NCBI RefSeq assembly: GCF_008124525.1
Contig: NZ_VNHJ01000003.1
Location: forward strand, 328,524 to 392,523
DNA from: Oceanicella actignis
Lineage (GTDB): Bacteria; Pseudomonadota; Alphaproteobacteria; Rhodobacterales; Rhodobacteraceae
Direction of reading: 5' to 3'
DNA: 64,000 nucleotides
The translations under genes and the position numbers were made by a program. Below the pieces are notes generated by a model, which was given only the letters and a program-made list of their open reading frames with translations, was not told the origin of the DNA and did not search any database. This document shows, one piece after another, positions 8,836 to 18,239 of this stretch (position 1 is its first letter; each line of letters opens with the position of its first letter).

Positions 8836-9543
8836 ATGCAGGAGTTCACGGACGCTTTCGGCGCGGCCTTCGCGCTGCTGGCCTCGGGCGATCCCGAGCT
8901 GGCCGAGATCGTCGGCCTGTCGCTGCGCGTCACGCTGACGGCGGTGGCCATCTCGTGCCTCGTCGGCATGCCGCTGGGCGCGCTCTTGGCCATTGCGCGC
9001 TTTCCCGGACGCGGGGCGGCGGCGGCGCTGCTCAACGCGCTGATGGGGCTGCCGCCGGTGGTGGTGGGGCTGGCGACCTATCTGCTGCTGTCGCGCTCGG
9101 GGCCGCTGGGGGCGCTGGGGCTGCTCTACACCCCCGCGGCGATGATCATCGCCCAGACGATCCTGACGCTGCCGCTGGTGGCGGCGCTGACGCGCCAGAC
9201 CATCGCCGACCTGCATGCCGAGCATGACGAAACGCTGCGCGCCCTGGGCGCCGGACGCTGGGCGACGGCGCTGACGCTGCTGCATGACGGGCGCTTCGCG
9301 CTGACCACGGCGGCGCTGGCCGGCTTCGGACGCGCGGCGGCCGAGGTCGGGGCGGTGATGATCGTGGGCGGCAACATCGCGCATGCGACGCGGGTGATGA
9401 CCACGGCCATCGCGCTCGAGACCGCGCGCGGCGAACTGGCGCTGGCGCTGGGGCTGGGGATGATCCTGCTGGGGATCTCGGCGGCGGTGAACCTGGCGGC
9501 CATGGCGCTGCGCGCGCGCGCCGAGCGGGCCGCCCATGTCTGA
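8836..9543 (+). CDS. tupB: Tungstate ABC transporter permease TupB
   Basis: A 235-residue inner-membrane permease with about five to six hydrophobic helices. The cytoplasmic coupling loop is clear: DLHAEHDETLRALGAGRWAT, followed by LAGFGRAAAEVGAVMIVGGN, which is the TupB/WtpB-type EAA loop and the GAVMIVGGNI segment typical of tungstate permeases. Its first gene position and the TupA partner two genes on define the substrate better than this protein alone. The ATG follows AGGAAACGGA, and the gene overlaps tupC by 8 bases, so translation is probably coupled. Tungstate is used in some formate and aldehyde dehydrogenases. Confidence 0.92.
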   Translation: MQEFTDAFGAAFALLASGDPELAEIVGLSLRVTLTAVAISCLVGMPLGALLAIARFPGRGAAAALLNALMGLPPVVVGLATYLLLSRSGPLGALGLLYTPAAMIIAQTILTLPLVAALTRQTIADLHAEHDETLRALGAGRWATALTLLHDGRFALTTAALAGFGRAAAEVGAVMIVGGNIAHATRVMTTAIALETARGELALALGLGMILLGISAAVNLAAMALRARAERAAHV

Positions 9544-10375
9544 GCCCGCGTCCAGGCCCGCGGCCGAGCAAGCGGCCGCCCCGCTGTCCGGCCCCGCCTG
9601 CGGGCGCCCCGCCGGCGCCCGCGCCGCCGACCGGCCCGCCGAGCCGACCCGCGCCGCAGCCGCGCGCGACCCCTGGCCGGTGCGCCTCGATCGCGTCAGC
9701 GTGCGGCGCGGCGGACGCGCGGCGGTCGATGCGCTGACGCTGCGGCTCGATCCGGGCGGCGTGCTGGCGCTGATGGGGCCGAACGGGGCGGGCAAGAGCC
9801 TGACGCTGCGCCTTCTGGCCGGCCTCATCGCACCGGACGAGGGCGCGGCGACATGGGCCGGACGTCCCACGCCCCCGCGCGGGGCGGTGGGGGTGGTGTT
9901 CCAGCGCCCGGCGCTGCTGCGCCGCTCGACGCTGGGCAACGTGACCCATGCGCTGGCGCTGGCGGGCGCGCCGCGCCGCGCAAGGCGCGCCCGGGCCATG
10001 GCGCTGCTGGCGCAGGCGGGTCTGACGCATCGCGCCGACGCCCCCGCCCGCGCGCTGTCGGGCGGCGAGCAGCAGCGCCTGGCGCTGGCGCGCGCGCTGG
10101 CCTGCGCGCCGGCGCTGCTCCTGCTGGACGAGCCGACGGCCAATCTGGACCCGCGCGCGACCGCCCAGGTCGAGGCGCTGCTCCGCGAGGTCTGCGCCCA
10201 GGGGGTCACGGCGCTCGTGGTCACGCATGACGCCGGCCAGGCCCGGCGCGTTGCCGACGAGGTCGCGTTCCTGCATAACGGACGCCTGACCGAACGCACC
10301 CCCGCGCGCGAATTCTTCGCCCGCCCCGCCTCGCCCGAGGGGCGGGCCTATCTGGAAGGCAGGCTCTTGCTGTGA
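9536..10375 (+). CDS. tupC: Tungstate ABC transporter ATPase TupC
   Basis: A 279-residue ABC ATPase. Walker A is GPNGAGKS (81-88), the Q-loop is VFQRPALL, the signature is LSGGEQQ (174-180), Walker B is LLLLDEP (194-200) and the switch His is in VVTHDAGQ. About 50 Ala/Pro/Arg-rich residues precede the normal beginning at PVRLDRVSVRRGG; the start could lie further in, but the ATG used overlaps tupB by 8 bases, which supports it. It energises uptake through TupB with TupA as binding protein. Confidence 0.92.
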   Translation: MSEPASRPAAEQAAAPLSGPACGRPAGARAADRPAEPTRAAAARDPWPVRLDRVSVRRGGRAAVDALTLRLDPGGVLALMGPNGAGKSLTLRLLAGLIAPDEGAATWAGRPTPPRGAVGVVFQRPALLRRSTLGNVTHALALAGAPRRARRARAMALLAQAGLTHRADAPARALSGGEQQRLALARALACAPALLLLDEPTANLDPRATAQVEALLREVCAQGVTALVVTHDAGQARRVADEVAFLHNGRLTERTPAREFFARPASPEGRAYLEGRLLL

Positions 10376-11226
10376 ACGCCCGCACCCCGACCCTTCGCGC
10401 CGCCCTGCTCGGGGCGCTGGCGGCCATGGCCGCGGCTCTGCCCGGCGCCGCGGCCGCCGCCGAGCAGGACGAGATCATCGTGCAATCGACGACCTCGACC
10501 GCCAATTCGGGCTTCTTCGATCAGGTCCTGCCGCAGTTCGAGGCCCGCACCGGGATCAAGGTCAAGGTCGTGGCCGTGGGCACCGGGCAGGCGCTGCGCA
10601 ACGCGGCCAATTGCGACGGCGACGTGGTGCTGGTTCATGCGCCCAGGGCCGAGGCGGATTTCGTCGCCAAGGGTCTTGGCGTGCGGCGCCATCCGCTCAT
10701 GAGCAACGACTTCGTCATCGTCGGGCCGGCCGCCGACCCCGCGGGCATCGCCGGCATGCGCGACGCGGCCGCCGCCATGGCCCGCATCGCGGCCGCCGGC
10801 GCGCCCTTCGCCTCGCGCGGGGACGACAGCGGCACGCACAAGGCCGAGCGTCGGCTCTGGCGCGCGGCCGGGCTCGACCCCGACCCGGCGACCGACCGCT
10901 GGCTGCGCGAGCTGGGGGCGGGCATGGGCGCGACGCTCAACGCCGCCGCGGGCATGGGCGCCTATGCGCTGACCGACCGCGCCACATGGCTGGCCTTCGC
11001 CAACAAGGCCGATCTGCGGATCATGGTCGAGGGCGACCCGCGGCTGCTCAACCATTACGGCGTCATCCTGGTCAATCCCGCCCGCTGCCCGAACGTGAAC
11101 GCCAAGGCCGGACAGGCCTTCATCGACTGGCTGCTGTCGGCCGAGGGGCGCGCGGCCATCGCCGGCGCGCGCGTGCATGGCGCGCAGCTGTTCCGCCCCG
11201 CCGAGCCGCAGGAGAAAACCCGATGA
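10372..11226 (+). CDS. tupA: Tungstate-binding periplasmic protein TupA
   Basis: A 284-residue secreted solute-binding protein. A signal peptide (about 1-28, ending GAAAAAE) is followed by the oxyanion-binding beginning [20 protein letters not shown]; the TTST motif is the TupA hallmark that sets it apart from ModA. Other conserved parts are [22 protein letters not shown] and HYGVILVNP. Translation starts at a GTG whose last bases overlap the tupC stop (GTGA), so it is coupled to the ATPase. The order permease-ATPase-binding protein is the reverse of the usual tupABC but all three parts are complete. Confidence 0.93.
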   Translation: MNARTPTLRAALLGALAAMAAALPGAAAAAEQDEIIVQSTTSTANSGFFDQVLPQFEARTGIKVKVVAVGTGQALRNAANCDGDVVLVHAPRAEADFVAKGLGVRRHPLMSNDFVIVGPAADPAGIAGMRDAAAAMARIAAAGAPFASRGDDSGTHKAERRLWRAAGLDPDPATDRWLRELGAGMGATLNAAAGMGAYALTDRATWLAFANKADLRIMVEGDPRLLNHYGVILVNPARCPNVNAKAGQAFIDWLLSAEGRAAIAGARVHGAQLFRPAEPQEKTR

Positions 11227-11236
11227 GGAACCCCGC

Positions 11237-11677
11237 ATGACCCCCCGCGTTCTGGTGCTCAACGGCCCGAACCTGAACCTTCTGGGCCGCCGCCGACCCG
11301 AGATCTACGGCGCGCAGACCCTGGCCGACATCGAGGCCGCCTGCCGCGAGCGCGCCCAGGCGCTGGGTCTTGCGCTCGACTTCGCCCAGTCGAACGCCGA
11401 GCACGAGCTGATCGACCGCATCCACGCCGCGCGCGAGACGGCGCAGGCCATCGTCATCAACCCCGCGGCCTACACCCACACCTCGATCGCCATCCTCGAC
11501 GCGCTCGAGACCTTCGAGGGCCCGGTCGTCGAGGTGCACCTGTCCAACATCCACAAGCGCGAGCCGTTCCGCCACCGCTCCTACGTCTCGCTGCGCGCGG
11601 ATGCGGTGATCGCGGGATGCGGCGCGCAGGGCTACGAGCTGGCGCTCGAGCGCGTCGCCGCGCTGTTGCGCGGCTGA
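11237..11677 (+). CDS. aroQ: Type II 3-dehydroquinate dehydratase
   Basis: A 146-residue cytosolic enzyme of the shikimate pathway, converting 3-dehydroquinate to 3-dehydroshikimate. The signature [18 protein letters not shown] (8-25) carries the catalytic Tyr24 and flexible-loop Arg. [13 protein letters not shown] and the catalytic His101 in [14 protein letters not shown] complete the active site. Length is normal for the dodecameric type II family. The start follows GAGGAA; the preceding tupA gene ends 10 bases upstream, so the two may share a transcript without a functional link. Confidence 0.97.
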   Translation: MTPRVLVLNGPNLNLLGRRRPEIYGAQTLADIEAACRERAQALGLALDFAQSNAEHELIDRIHAARETAQAIVINPAAYTHTSIAILDALETFEGPVVEVHLSNIHKREPFRHRSYVSLRADAVIAGCGAQGYELALERVAALLRG

Positions 11678-11849
11678 TCCGGCGGGCTTGACAGCGGCGG
11701 TGCGGGCGCGCCCTGATCGGAGCCGGGCCGCGCGCGGCGCCGGACGCAGCCCCGGCCTCGGCCCCCGCGCCGGCCCCGCTCGCGGCCCGATCGCCGCCCG
11801 GCCCCCAGCGCCGCGCCCGGCGCCCGTCCAGACCGCACCGGAGCCCGCC

Positions 11850-13331
11850 ATGCCCGCCGCCCCGCCCACCGCCCCGCCCGACCGCGCCGCCCCGCCAGAA
11901 CCGCCCGCCCGGCGCCGCCCGGCGCCCCGCCCGCCCGGCATCCGCCGCCGCGGCGCCGCCGCCGCGCTGCGCGCCGCGGCCGCCGCCCTCGCCGCGCTGC
12001 CCGCCCTGGCCGCGACCGGGGCCGAGCTGCGCGTGCCCGCCGGCCCCCAGGCCGAGGAGCGCTTGCAGGCGGCGCTCGAGGCGGCGCGGCCCGGCGACGT
12101 GGTCATGCTCGAGGCCGGGCGCTATGCGCTCGGGCGGGGCCTGTCGCTGGGCGCCGACGGCGCGACGCTGGAAGGCGCGGGGGCCGGGGCCACCATCCTG
12201 TCCTTCGAGGGCCGGGAGGCGGGCGAGGCGGGGCTGCTGGTGAGCGGCGACGACGCGATCCTGCGCGGCTTCGCCATCGAGGACGCCGCGCCCGCCGCCC
12301 TGAGGGTGCGCGGCGCGAACGGCGTCGCGCTCATCGGCATCCGCGTCGCGCGCGGCGCGGGCGGCGCGCCGGCCGACGGGATCGTGCTCGAGCGTGCCGG
12401 CAACGCGCTCATCGACGGCGTCGCGGTCGAAGGGCCGTGGCGTGCGGGCGTCCGCATCGATCGCGCGCGCAACGTTCTGCTGCGCGGCAGCCGCATCCGT
12501 GGCGCGCAGACGGGGGTTGCGCTGCTCGATTCGAGCGCGGTGGACGTGGTCGACAACGCGCTGTCGGAAAACCGGATCGGCATCGCGATCGCCGCGCGCC
12601 CCGACGCCGCCGGACCGCAAGGCGCCGGGTCGGAAACGGCCGCGGGGGACGGCGAGGAACCCGACGGCGCCGCGTCGGAGGGGGCCGGGGATGCGGGACC
12701 GCGGGCGGGGCGCACGCGCGTGCTGCGCAACCGCATCCGCGCTTCCGGCGCGGCCGGGCGCCCCGCCTCGGCCGCCGATCCGACCCTCGCCCCGACGCCG
12801 GCCGGCGCCGGGCTGGCGGTTCTGGGCGGCGTGCGCGACGTCGAGATCTTCGAGAACGACTTTGCCGAGAACCGGGGCGCCAACGTCCTGATCCTGGCCC
12901 ATCCCGAAGCCGACGATTCGGCCGCCGCGGCCTTCCCCACGCGGGTGCATGTGCATCATAACGCGTTCGCGCCCGCGGGGACCCCGCGCGTCGAAGAGGG
13001 CTCGCTCGCCGCCCTGCTGATCGAGGCGCTGGGCGCGCCGCTGCCGGACGTGACCTGGGACGGAGCCATGCCGCGCTGGAGCTATTTCCTGCTGGGCCAG
13101 GACGCCGAGGACAGGATCTCGGTGCATGACAACGCCCATGCGCCGGGCGCGCGAGGCTTTGGAAACGCGCATCTGATGATGCGCCGCCTTGCGCCGTGGC
13201 TGCACCGGCCCGATTTCGGCACGGCGCAGCTCGCCCCCGGCCTTGCGCCGCTTCCGGCGGCGCGCGTGATCGTGCGCGGCCAAGACGTCGCGGCGCAAGC
13301 GCCGTCGGCGGAACCGGCCGCCGCGCGCTAG
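11850..13331 (+). CDS. Secreted parallel beta-helix repeat protein
   Basis: A 493-residue protein. After a Pro/Arg/Ala-rich start, an Arg-rich patch and an Ala/Leu stretch (about 35-57) look like a signal peptide. The body has right-handed parallel beta-helix rungs, seen as repeated strands with NGVALIGIRVAR, NALIDGVAVEG, NVLLRGSRIRG and SAVDVVDNALSENRIG. It begins AQEERLQAALEAARPGDVV-like, the Pro/Gly pattern of the family that includes pectate-lyase-like and NosD-like proteins. Catalytic residues of a polysaccharide lyase are not evident. A low-complexity acidic insert (about 255-290) interrupts the helix. The start uses CCGGAG; a longer frame reaches 11688 but has no support. Confidence 0.75.
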   Translation: MPAAPPTAPPDRAAPPEPPARRRPAPRPPGIRRRGAAAALRAAAAALAALPALAATGAELRVPAGPQAEERLQAALEAARPGDVVMLEAGRYALGRGLSLGADGATLEGAGAGATILSFEGREAGEAGLLVSGDDAILRGFAIEDAAPAALRVRGANGVALIGIRVARGAGGAPADGIVLERAGNALIDGVAVEGPWRAGVRIDRARNVLLRGSRIRGAQTGVALLDSSAVDVVDNALSENRIGIAIAARPDAAGPQGAGSETAAGDGEEPDGAASEGAGDAGPRAGRTRVLRNRIRASGAAGRPASAADPTLAPTPAGAGLAVLGGVRDVEIFENDFAENRGANVLILAHPEADDSAAAAFPTRVHVHHNAFAPAGTPRVEEGSLAALLIEALGAPLPDVTWDGAMPRWSYFLLGQDAEDRISVHDNAHAPGARGFGNAHLMMRRLAPWLHRPDFGTAQLAPGLAPLPAARVIVRGQDVAAQAPSAEPAAAR

Positions 13332-13511
13332 CGGGCGCAGGCGCCCCCGGCCGCGCAGGCGGCGCGGGGCGGGCGCTCGGCCCCTTGCGGCGCCTTTGCC
13401 GCCCGCGCGGCATGGGGCGGATCGGGCGGCGTGCGCGCCGGGCCCGGACCGCGGCGCGGGCGCGAGGGGCGCGCGGCGGCCGGCCCGGGCGCCCGCGCCC
13501 CTCGCGCGCGG

Positions 13512-14420
13512 TCAGCCGAACTCGACCATCGCCGCGCCCAGAGCGATCAGCGCCATCAGCCCGGCGCGCGCAGGGCCCACGCGCTCGCCCAGGAACAGCC
13601 AGCCGATGAGCGCGGCGAACAGCGTCGAGGTCTCGCGCAGCGCCGCCGCCTCGCCCACCTTGTCCAGCCGCGTGGCCAGCATCACCGCGCCGAAGCTGAC
13701 ATAGGCGATCGCCGCCCCCGCCAGCGCGCGCAGCGCCAGCTGCCCCGGCGCCGGCGGCGGCCAGGCGCCCCGGCGCATCCGCCACAGCGCCAGCGCGGGA
13801 AACGCCCAGCCGTCGATGACGAAGAACCACGCCAGAAAGGTGAACGGATCTTCGGCCAGCCGCACGCCCCAGGCGTCATAGGTCGTGTAGGCCGCGATCA
13901 TCAGCCCCGTCAGCGCCGCCAGCGCCAGCGCCGGCGCCATGCTGGCGCGCGCCGCCGCATCCGCCCGGCGCAGATTGAGCGCCGCCAGCGCCATGATCGC
14001 GCCCGACAGCACCGCCGCGCCGGCCCATTGCCCGGGGCGCAGGGACTCGTGAAACACGACCCCCGCCAGCGCCGCCGTCGCCAACGGCCCGACGCCGCGC
14101 GCCACCGGATAGACCACCGTGTAGGCGCCGCGCGCATAGGCCATGGCCTGGAACAGCTTGTAGACGGTGTGGATGAGCCACGCGCCGCCCAGCGCCGCCC
14201 ACAGGCCGGGCGTGGGCCGGGGAACCAGCCACAGCGCCGCCGGCAGCGCCATGAGCATGTAGCAAAGGTCGATCGCGCCGCGCGTCAGCCAGGGATCGTG
14301 CCGCCCCTTCTGCAGCGCGCCGAAGGCGGCATGCGCCAGCGCCGACAGCAGCGCCAGCCCCAGCGCCGCCTGCGCGCCGGCCTCGGTTCCCTCGATGGCG
14401 CGGATCCACTCGGCCGGCAT
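13512..14420 (-). CDS. EamA/DMT-family membrane transporter
   Basis: A 302-residue inner-membrane protein with about ten hydrophobic helices in two EamA halves. The second half ends with the typical ALRETSTLFAALIGWLFLGERVGPARAGLMALIALGA, in which the Glu/Arg pair before the last helices is conserved. Members export amino acids, purines or other metabolites; the substrate is unknown. It is the last gene of the dapF-mtaB-ftsY operon, only 10 bases after ftsY. The start ATG at 14418-14420 lies right behind the ftsY stop with no strong ribosome-binding site, suggesting coupling. Confidence 0.87.
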   Translation of the reverse strand: MPAEWIRAIEGTEAGAQAALGLALLSALAHAAFGALQKGRHDPWLTRGAIDLCYMLMALPAALWLVPRPTPGLWAALGGAWLIHTVYKLFQAMAYARGAYTVVYPVARGVGPLATAALAGVVFHESLRPGQWAGAAVLSGAIMALAALNLRRADAAARASMAPALALAALTGLMIAAYTTYDAWGVRLAEDPFTFLAWFFVIDGWAFPALALWRMRRGAWPPPAPGQLALRALAGAAIAYVSFGAVMLATRLDKVGEAAALRETSTLFAALIGWLFLGERVGPARAGLMALIALGAAMVEFG

Positions 14421-14430
14421 GGGGACGGCG

Positions 14431-15522
14431 TCACTCCGCTCCGGTCAGGGCGCGGGCGAACTCGTCGGGATCGAAGGGCTGAAGATCGTCGATCCCCTCG
14501 CCCACCCCGATCGCATGAATCGGCAGCCCGAAGCGGTCGGCCAGCGCCACCAGAACGCCGCCGCGCGCCGTGCCGTCGAGCTTGGTCATCACCAGGCCGG
14601 TGACCTTGCCCACCTCGCGGAAGATCTCGACCTGGGTCAGCGCGTTCTGCCCCGTCGTCGCGTCCAGCACCAGCAGGGAATCGTGGGGCGCGTCGGGGTC
14701 CCTCTTGCGCAGCACGCGCACGATCTTCTCGAGCTCGGCCATCAGGTCGGCGCGGTTCTGCAGCCGCCCGGCGGTGTCGATCATCAAGAGGTCCACGCCC
14801 TCGGCCTGGGCGCGGGCCAGCGCGTCGAAGGCCAGCGAGGCGGGGTCCGAGCCCTCGGGCGCGGTCAGCACCGGCACGCCCGCGCGCTCGCCCCAGATCT
14901 GGAGCTGCTCGACCGCGGCGGCGCGGAAGGTGTCGCCCGCCGCGATCATCACCGACTTGCCCGCCTGGCGGAACTGGCTGGCCAGCTTGCCGATGGTGGT
15001 GGTCTTGCCCGAGCCGTTGACCCCCACCACGAGGATCACCTGCGGCCGCGCCCCCGTCAGGCGCAGCGGACGCGCGACGGGTTCGAGCACGCGGGCGATC
15101 TCGTCCGCCAGAAGGCGCTTGATCTCGGAGGCGGTCAGGCGCTTGCCGTAGCGGCCCTCGGCCATGCGCGCGACGATCCGCGCCGAGGTCTCGACGCCCA
15201 TGTCCGAGGCGATCAGCAGCTCTTCGAGCTGCTCGAGCATCTCGTCGTCGAGCGCGCGGCGCGGCTCGGCGGCGCGGCCCAGCAGCCGGCCCAGAACGCC
15301 CGCCCCGCGCGCGCTCGCGCCGGCCTCGGCCGCGGGCGCGGCGGGGGGGCTGTCGGGCGCTGTCCGGGATGCGGCGTCGGGCGCGGTCCGGGATGCGGCG
15401 TCGGGGGCGGTCCCGGCTTCGGCTTCGGGGGCGGCGCCCTCCTCGACGATCGCCTCCAGCCCCTGCTCGATCCGGGACGACGACTTGAACAGGCGCGACT
15501 TGAGCTTGTTGAAGAAGGACAT
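14431..15522 (-). CDS. ftsY: Signal-recognition-particle receptor FtsY
   Basis: A 363-residue GTPase that docks SRP-ribosome complexes at the inner membrane. An acidic Ala/Pro-rich A region (about 25-85) contains an internal triplicate of TAPDAASR. The N domain is DEMLEQLEELLIASDMGV, and the G domain has GVNGSGKT (167-174), DTFRAAAVEQLQ, DTAGRLQNR (249-257) and TKLDGTARGG, with GVGEGIDDLQPFDP at the end. I start at the ATG at 15520-15522 (MSFFNKLKSRLFKSSS), an amphipathic beginning usual for alphaproteobacterial FtsY. It sits between mtaB and the EamA gene on one transcript. Confidence 0.96.
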   Translation of the reverse strand: MSFFNKLKSRLFKSSSRIEQGLEAIVEEGAAPEAEAGTAPDAASRTAPDAASRTAPDSPPAAPAAEAGASARGAGVLGRLLGRAAEPRRALDDEMLEQLEELLIASDMGVETSARIVARMAEGRYGKRLTASEIKRLLADEIARVLEPVARPLRLTGARPQVILVVGVNGSGKTTTIGKLASQFRQAGKSVMIAAGDTFRAAAVEQLQIWGERAGVPVLTAPEGSDPASLAFDALARAQAEGVDLLMIDTAGRLQNRADLMAELEKIVRVLRKRDPDAPHDSLLVLDATTGQNALTQVEIFREVGKVTGLVMTKLDGTARGGVLVALADRFGLPIHAIGVGEGIDDLQPFDPDEFARALTGAE

Positions 15523-15629
15523 GGGGTCTCCGATCTGCGGTCCGTGGATCCGCGGCCGGCGCCGGCGGCGCGCGATTTCACATAACCCGCCCCCCGCGCC
15601 AAGAAAAGGGCGCGCCCGGCCCGCCCCGC

Positions 15630-16979
15630 TCAGGCTGCCAAAAGGCGCCCGTCGCGCACGCCGACGATGCGCGCCTCGACCACGGCGCCGACGGGGCGAT
15701 CCTCGGGGAACAGGATCTCGGCGAAGCTTTCGCCGCGCCCGATGCGGGGCGATTCGACCAGCGCCCGGTGCGCGCGCCCAACCTGCGCCGCCAGCCAGGC
15801 GTCGCGCGCCGCCTCGCCCTTGGCGCGCAGGCGCGCGGCGCGCTCCTTGACCACGGCGCGCGGCAGCTGGGGCATGCGCGCCGCCGGCGTGCCCTTGCGC
15901 GGGCTGAAGGGAAAGACATGCAGCCAGGTCAGCCCGCACTCGTCCACGAGGCGCAGCGAGTTCTCGAACATCGCCTCGGTTTCGGTCGGGAAGCCCGCGA
16001 TCAGATCCGCGCCGAAGACGATGTCGGGGCGCGCGCGCCGCAGCGTCTGGCAAAAGCGGATGGCGTCCTCGCGCAGGTGGCGGCGCTTCATGCGCTTGAG
16101 GATCATGTCGTCGCCCGCCTGCAGGCTCAGATGCAGATGCGGCATGAAGCGCGGCTCAGAAGCGGCGGCCTCGATCAGGGCCGGGTCGGCCTCGACCGAG
16201 TCGATGGACGAGATGCGCAGCCGCGGCAGGTCGGGCACGAGGCGCAGGATGCGCTGCACCAGCTCGCCCAGCAGCGGGCGGCCGGGCAGATCGGCGCCCC
16301 AGCCGGTCATGTCGACGCCCGTCAGCACCACCTCGTTGTAGCCCTGATCGACCAGGCGGCGGATCTGCTCGACCACCTGCCCCGCCGGCGCCGAGCGCGA
16401 ATTGCCGCGCCCATAGGGGATGATGCAGAAGGTGCAGCGGTGGTCGCAGCCGTTCTGGATCTGGACATAGGCGCGCGCGCGCGTGCCGAAGCCGTCGATC
16501 AGGTGGCCGGCGGTCTCGGTCACGGACATGATGTCCTCGACCAGGATCTTTTCCTCGGGCGGCGCGAAATCCGGCGCGCTCAGCCGCGACCAGGCGGCGG
16601 GGGCCATCTTCTCGGCGTTGCCCAGCACCAGGTCCACCTCGGGCATGGAGGCGAAGGTCTGCGGCTCGGTCTGCGCCGCGCAGCCGGTGACGACGATCCG
16701 CGCGCCGGGATTCTCGCGCCGCAGCTTGCGGATGCGCTGGCGGGCCTGGCGCACGGCTTCGGCGGTGACGGCGCAGGTGTTGACCACCACCGCGTCGTGC
16801 AGCCCGGCCTCGGCGGCCAGCTTCTTCATCGCCTCGGTCTCGTAGGCGTTGAGGCGGCAGCCGAAGGTCTCGAACACCGGGGCCGCGGAAGGGGCGGGCG
16901 GGCGCGCGCCGCCTTCGGCCGCGGACGGGGCGGCGAGCGGATCCGCGCCCGAGCGCGGCGCGGGGCGCGGGGCGCTCAT
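15630..16979 (-). CDS. mtaB: MtaB, tRNA t6A37 methylthiotransferase
   Basis: A 449-residue radical-SAM enzyme that adds a methylthio group to t6A37 of ANN-decoding tRNAs. The N-terminal UPF0004 domain provides Cys41 (ETFGCRLN), Cys69 (NTCAVT) and Cys100 (VTGCAAQ) for one 4Fe-4S cluster. The radical-SAM triad is Cys178, Cys182 and Cys185 ([17 protein letters not shown]). A C-terminal TRAM domain follows. A Pro/Ala-rich 33-residue extension precedes the conserved part. The ATG overlaps the dapF stop by 4 bases (ATGA), so the two are translationally coupled. Confidence 0.96.
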   Translation of the reverse strand: MSAPRPAPRSGADPLAAPSAAEGGARPPAPSAAPVFETFGCRLNAYETEAMKKLAAEAGLHDAVVVNTCAVTAEAVRQARQRIRKLRRENPGARIVVTGCAAQTEPQTFASMPEVDLVLGNAEKMAPAAWSRLSAPDFAPPEEKILVEDIMSVTETAGHLIDGFGTRARAYVQIQNGCDHRCTFCIIPYGRGNSRSAPAGQVVEQIRRLVDQGYNEVVLTGVDMTGWGADLPGRPLLGELVQRILRLVPDLPRLRISSIDSVEADPALIEAAASEPRFMPHLHLSLQAGDDMILKRMKRRHLREDAIRFCQTLRRARPDIVFGADLIAGFPTETEAMFENSLRLVDECGLTWLHVFPFSPRKGTPAARMPQLPRAVVKERAARLRAKGEAARDAWLAAQVGRAHRALVESPRIGRGESFAEILFPEDRPVGAVVEARIVGVRDGRLLAA

Positions 16980-17914
16980 GCCGCGCCCCCGGCGCCGGAA
17001 GGCGCCCCGGCCCCAAGCGCGCCGGAAGGCGCCTCGGCCCCAATCGCGCCGGCGGGCGCCCCGGCCCCAAGCGCGCCGGCCAGGAATTCCGGGCTCAGCC
17101 GCCCCTCGAACACCAGCGCGGCGGGGCCGGCCATGACCACGCCCTCGTCGCGCCAGTCGATCTGCAGCGCGCCGCCGTCCAGCAGCACCTCGACCCGGCG
17201 GCCGCTCAGCCCGCGCCGCGCCGCCGCCACCGCCGCCGCGCAGGCGCCCGACCCGCAGGCCAGCGTCACGCCCGCCCCGCGCTCCCACACGCGCATGCGG
17301 ATGCGGCCGGGCGAAAGGACCTGGACGAACTCGACATTCGTGCGTTCGGGAAACAGCGGGTGGCGCTCGACGGCGGGGCCGAGACGCTCGAGCGCGACCG
17401 CCTCGGCGTCGTCGACGAAGAAGACGCAATGCGGGTTGCCCATGCCCACGGCCGAGGGCGCGCCCTCGATGGGCAGCGCGTCGATGTCGGCCGGCCGCGC
17501 CAGCGGGATCGCGGTCCAGTCGAGCACGGGCGCGCCCATGTCGACCTCGATCAGCCCGTCGGGACGGCGGCGGCAGGCCAGCGGCCCGCGCTCCGAGCGC
17601 AGGATCAGCGCATCGGCGCCGCTTTCCTCCATCAGCAGCCGCGCGACGCAGCGCGTGGCGTTGCCGCACGCGCCCGCCACCCCGCCGTCGGGGTTCCAGA
17701 AGACGACGCGCGCCGCCTCGTCCGGGCGGTCGGGGTCCAGGATCTCGGCCAGCTGGTCGAAGCCCACGCCGAAATGCCGGTCGCCCAGCGCGCGCGCAAG
17801 CGCCGGCGTCACGCGCGGGGCGCCCGCGCGCGCGTCGATCACCACGAAGTCGTTGCCCAGCCCGTGCATCTTGCGGAACGGGACGGGGCGAAGGTCGAGC
17901 CCTGGCTTCATCAT
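16976..17914 (-). CDS. dapF: Diaminopimelate epimerase
   Basis: A 312-residue enzyme that interconverts LL- and meso-diaminopimelate for lysine and peptidoglycan. The two catalytic Cys are Cys83 (GACGNATRC) and Cys220 ([10 protein letters not shown]), each in its conserved motif. The N-terminal [12 protein letters not shown] is standard. After the normal end (LSPEFLAG) there is an extra tail of three nine-residue repeats (ALGAGAPAG type) coded by a 27-base tandem repeat. Two adjacent ATGs (MMKPG) are possible starts, neither with a clear ribosome-binding site; I use the outer one. First gene of the operon. Confidence 0.95.
   Translation of the reverse strand: MMKPGLDLRPVPFRKMHGLGNDFVVIDARAGAPRVTPALARALGDRHFGVGFDQLAEILDPDRPDEAARVVFWNPDGGVAGACGNATRCVARLLMEESGADALILRSERGPLACRRRPDGLIEVDMGAPVLDWTAIPLARPADIDALPIEGAPSAVGMGNPHCVFFVDDAEAVALERLGPAVERHPLFPERTNVEFVQVLSPGRIRMRVWERGAGVTLACGSGACAAAVAAARRGLSGRRVEVLLDGGALQIDWRDEGVVMAGPAALVFEGRLSPEFLAGALGAGAPAGAIGAEAPSGALGAGAPSGAGGAA
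16995..17075. repeat. 27-base tandem repeat, 3 copies, in the dapF 3' end
   Basis: Three near-identical 27-base units begin at 16995, 17022 and 17049. They stay in frame and code for a repeated Ala/Gly/Pro nonapeptide at the C-terminus of DapF, outside the enzyme fold. Such in-frame units change copy number easily. Confidence 0.85.
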
Positions 17915-18239
17915 GGCCGAGCATATACAACCGCGCGCCCGCCGGCGCCAGCGCCGCCGACGCATGGCCGACATGCGCGCGGCTCGGACGCCCCCGCACC
18001 GCGCGGGCGTTGGCGCGCCGGGCGCGGCGCGACGGCTTCCGCCCCCCCGCGCCCCCCGCGCCCCCGCGCGCGCCTCGCGCCGCCGCGGGATCGGCCCGGA
18101 ACCATGCGCCCGACCGCCGCCCCCGGCCCGTCGGCAAGCTTGCGACGACCTTGGGGCGCGGCGCGCATCGCCCTCTCGCGCGGCGCGGCGAAGGCGGATA
18201 GAAAGGCGCCTGTCCGCGCTCAAGACCGGAGGATCGCCC
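17915..18239. other. Divergent promoter region, dapF and PLP decarboxylase
   Basis: About 325 bases between two divergent genes, GC-rich throughout. No gene or RNA is evident. It must hold both promoters, but I could not pick convincing -35/-10 pairs. Confidence 0.5.

Noticed and set aside
15768..18239. Plus-strand frame opening into the PLP decarboxylase from far upstream
   Set aside because: The conserved protein begins at 18240 behind a GGAGG; everything before it is antisense to mtaB and dapF.
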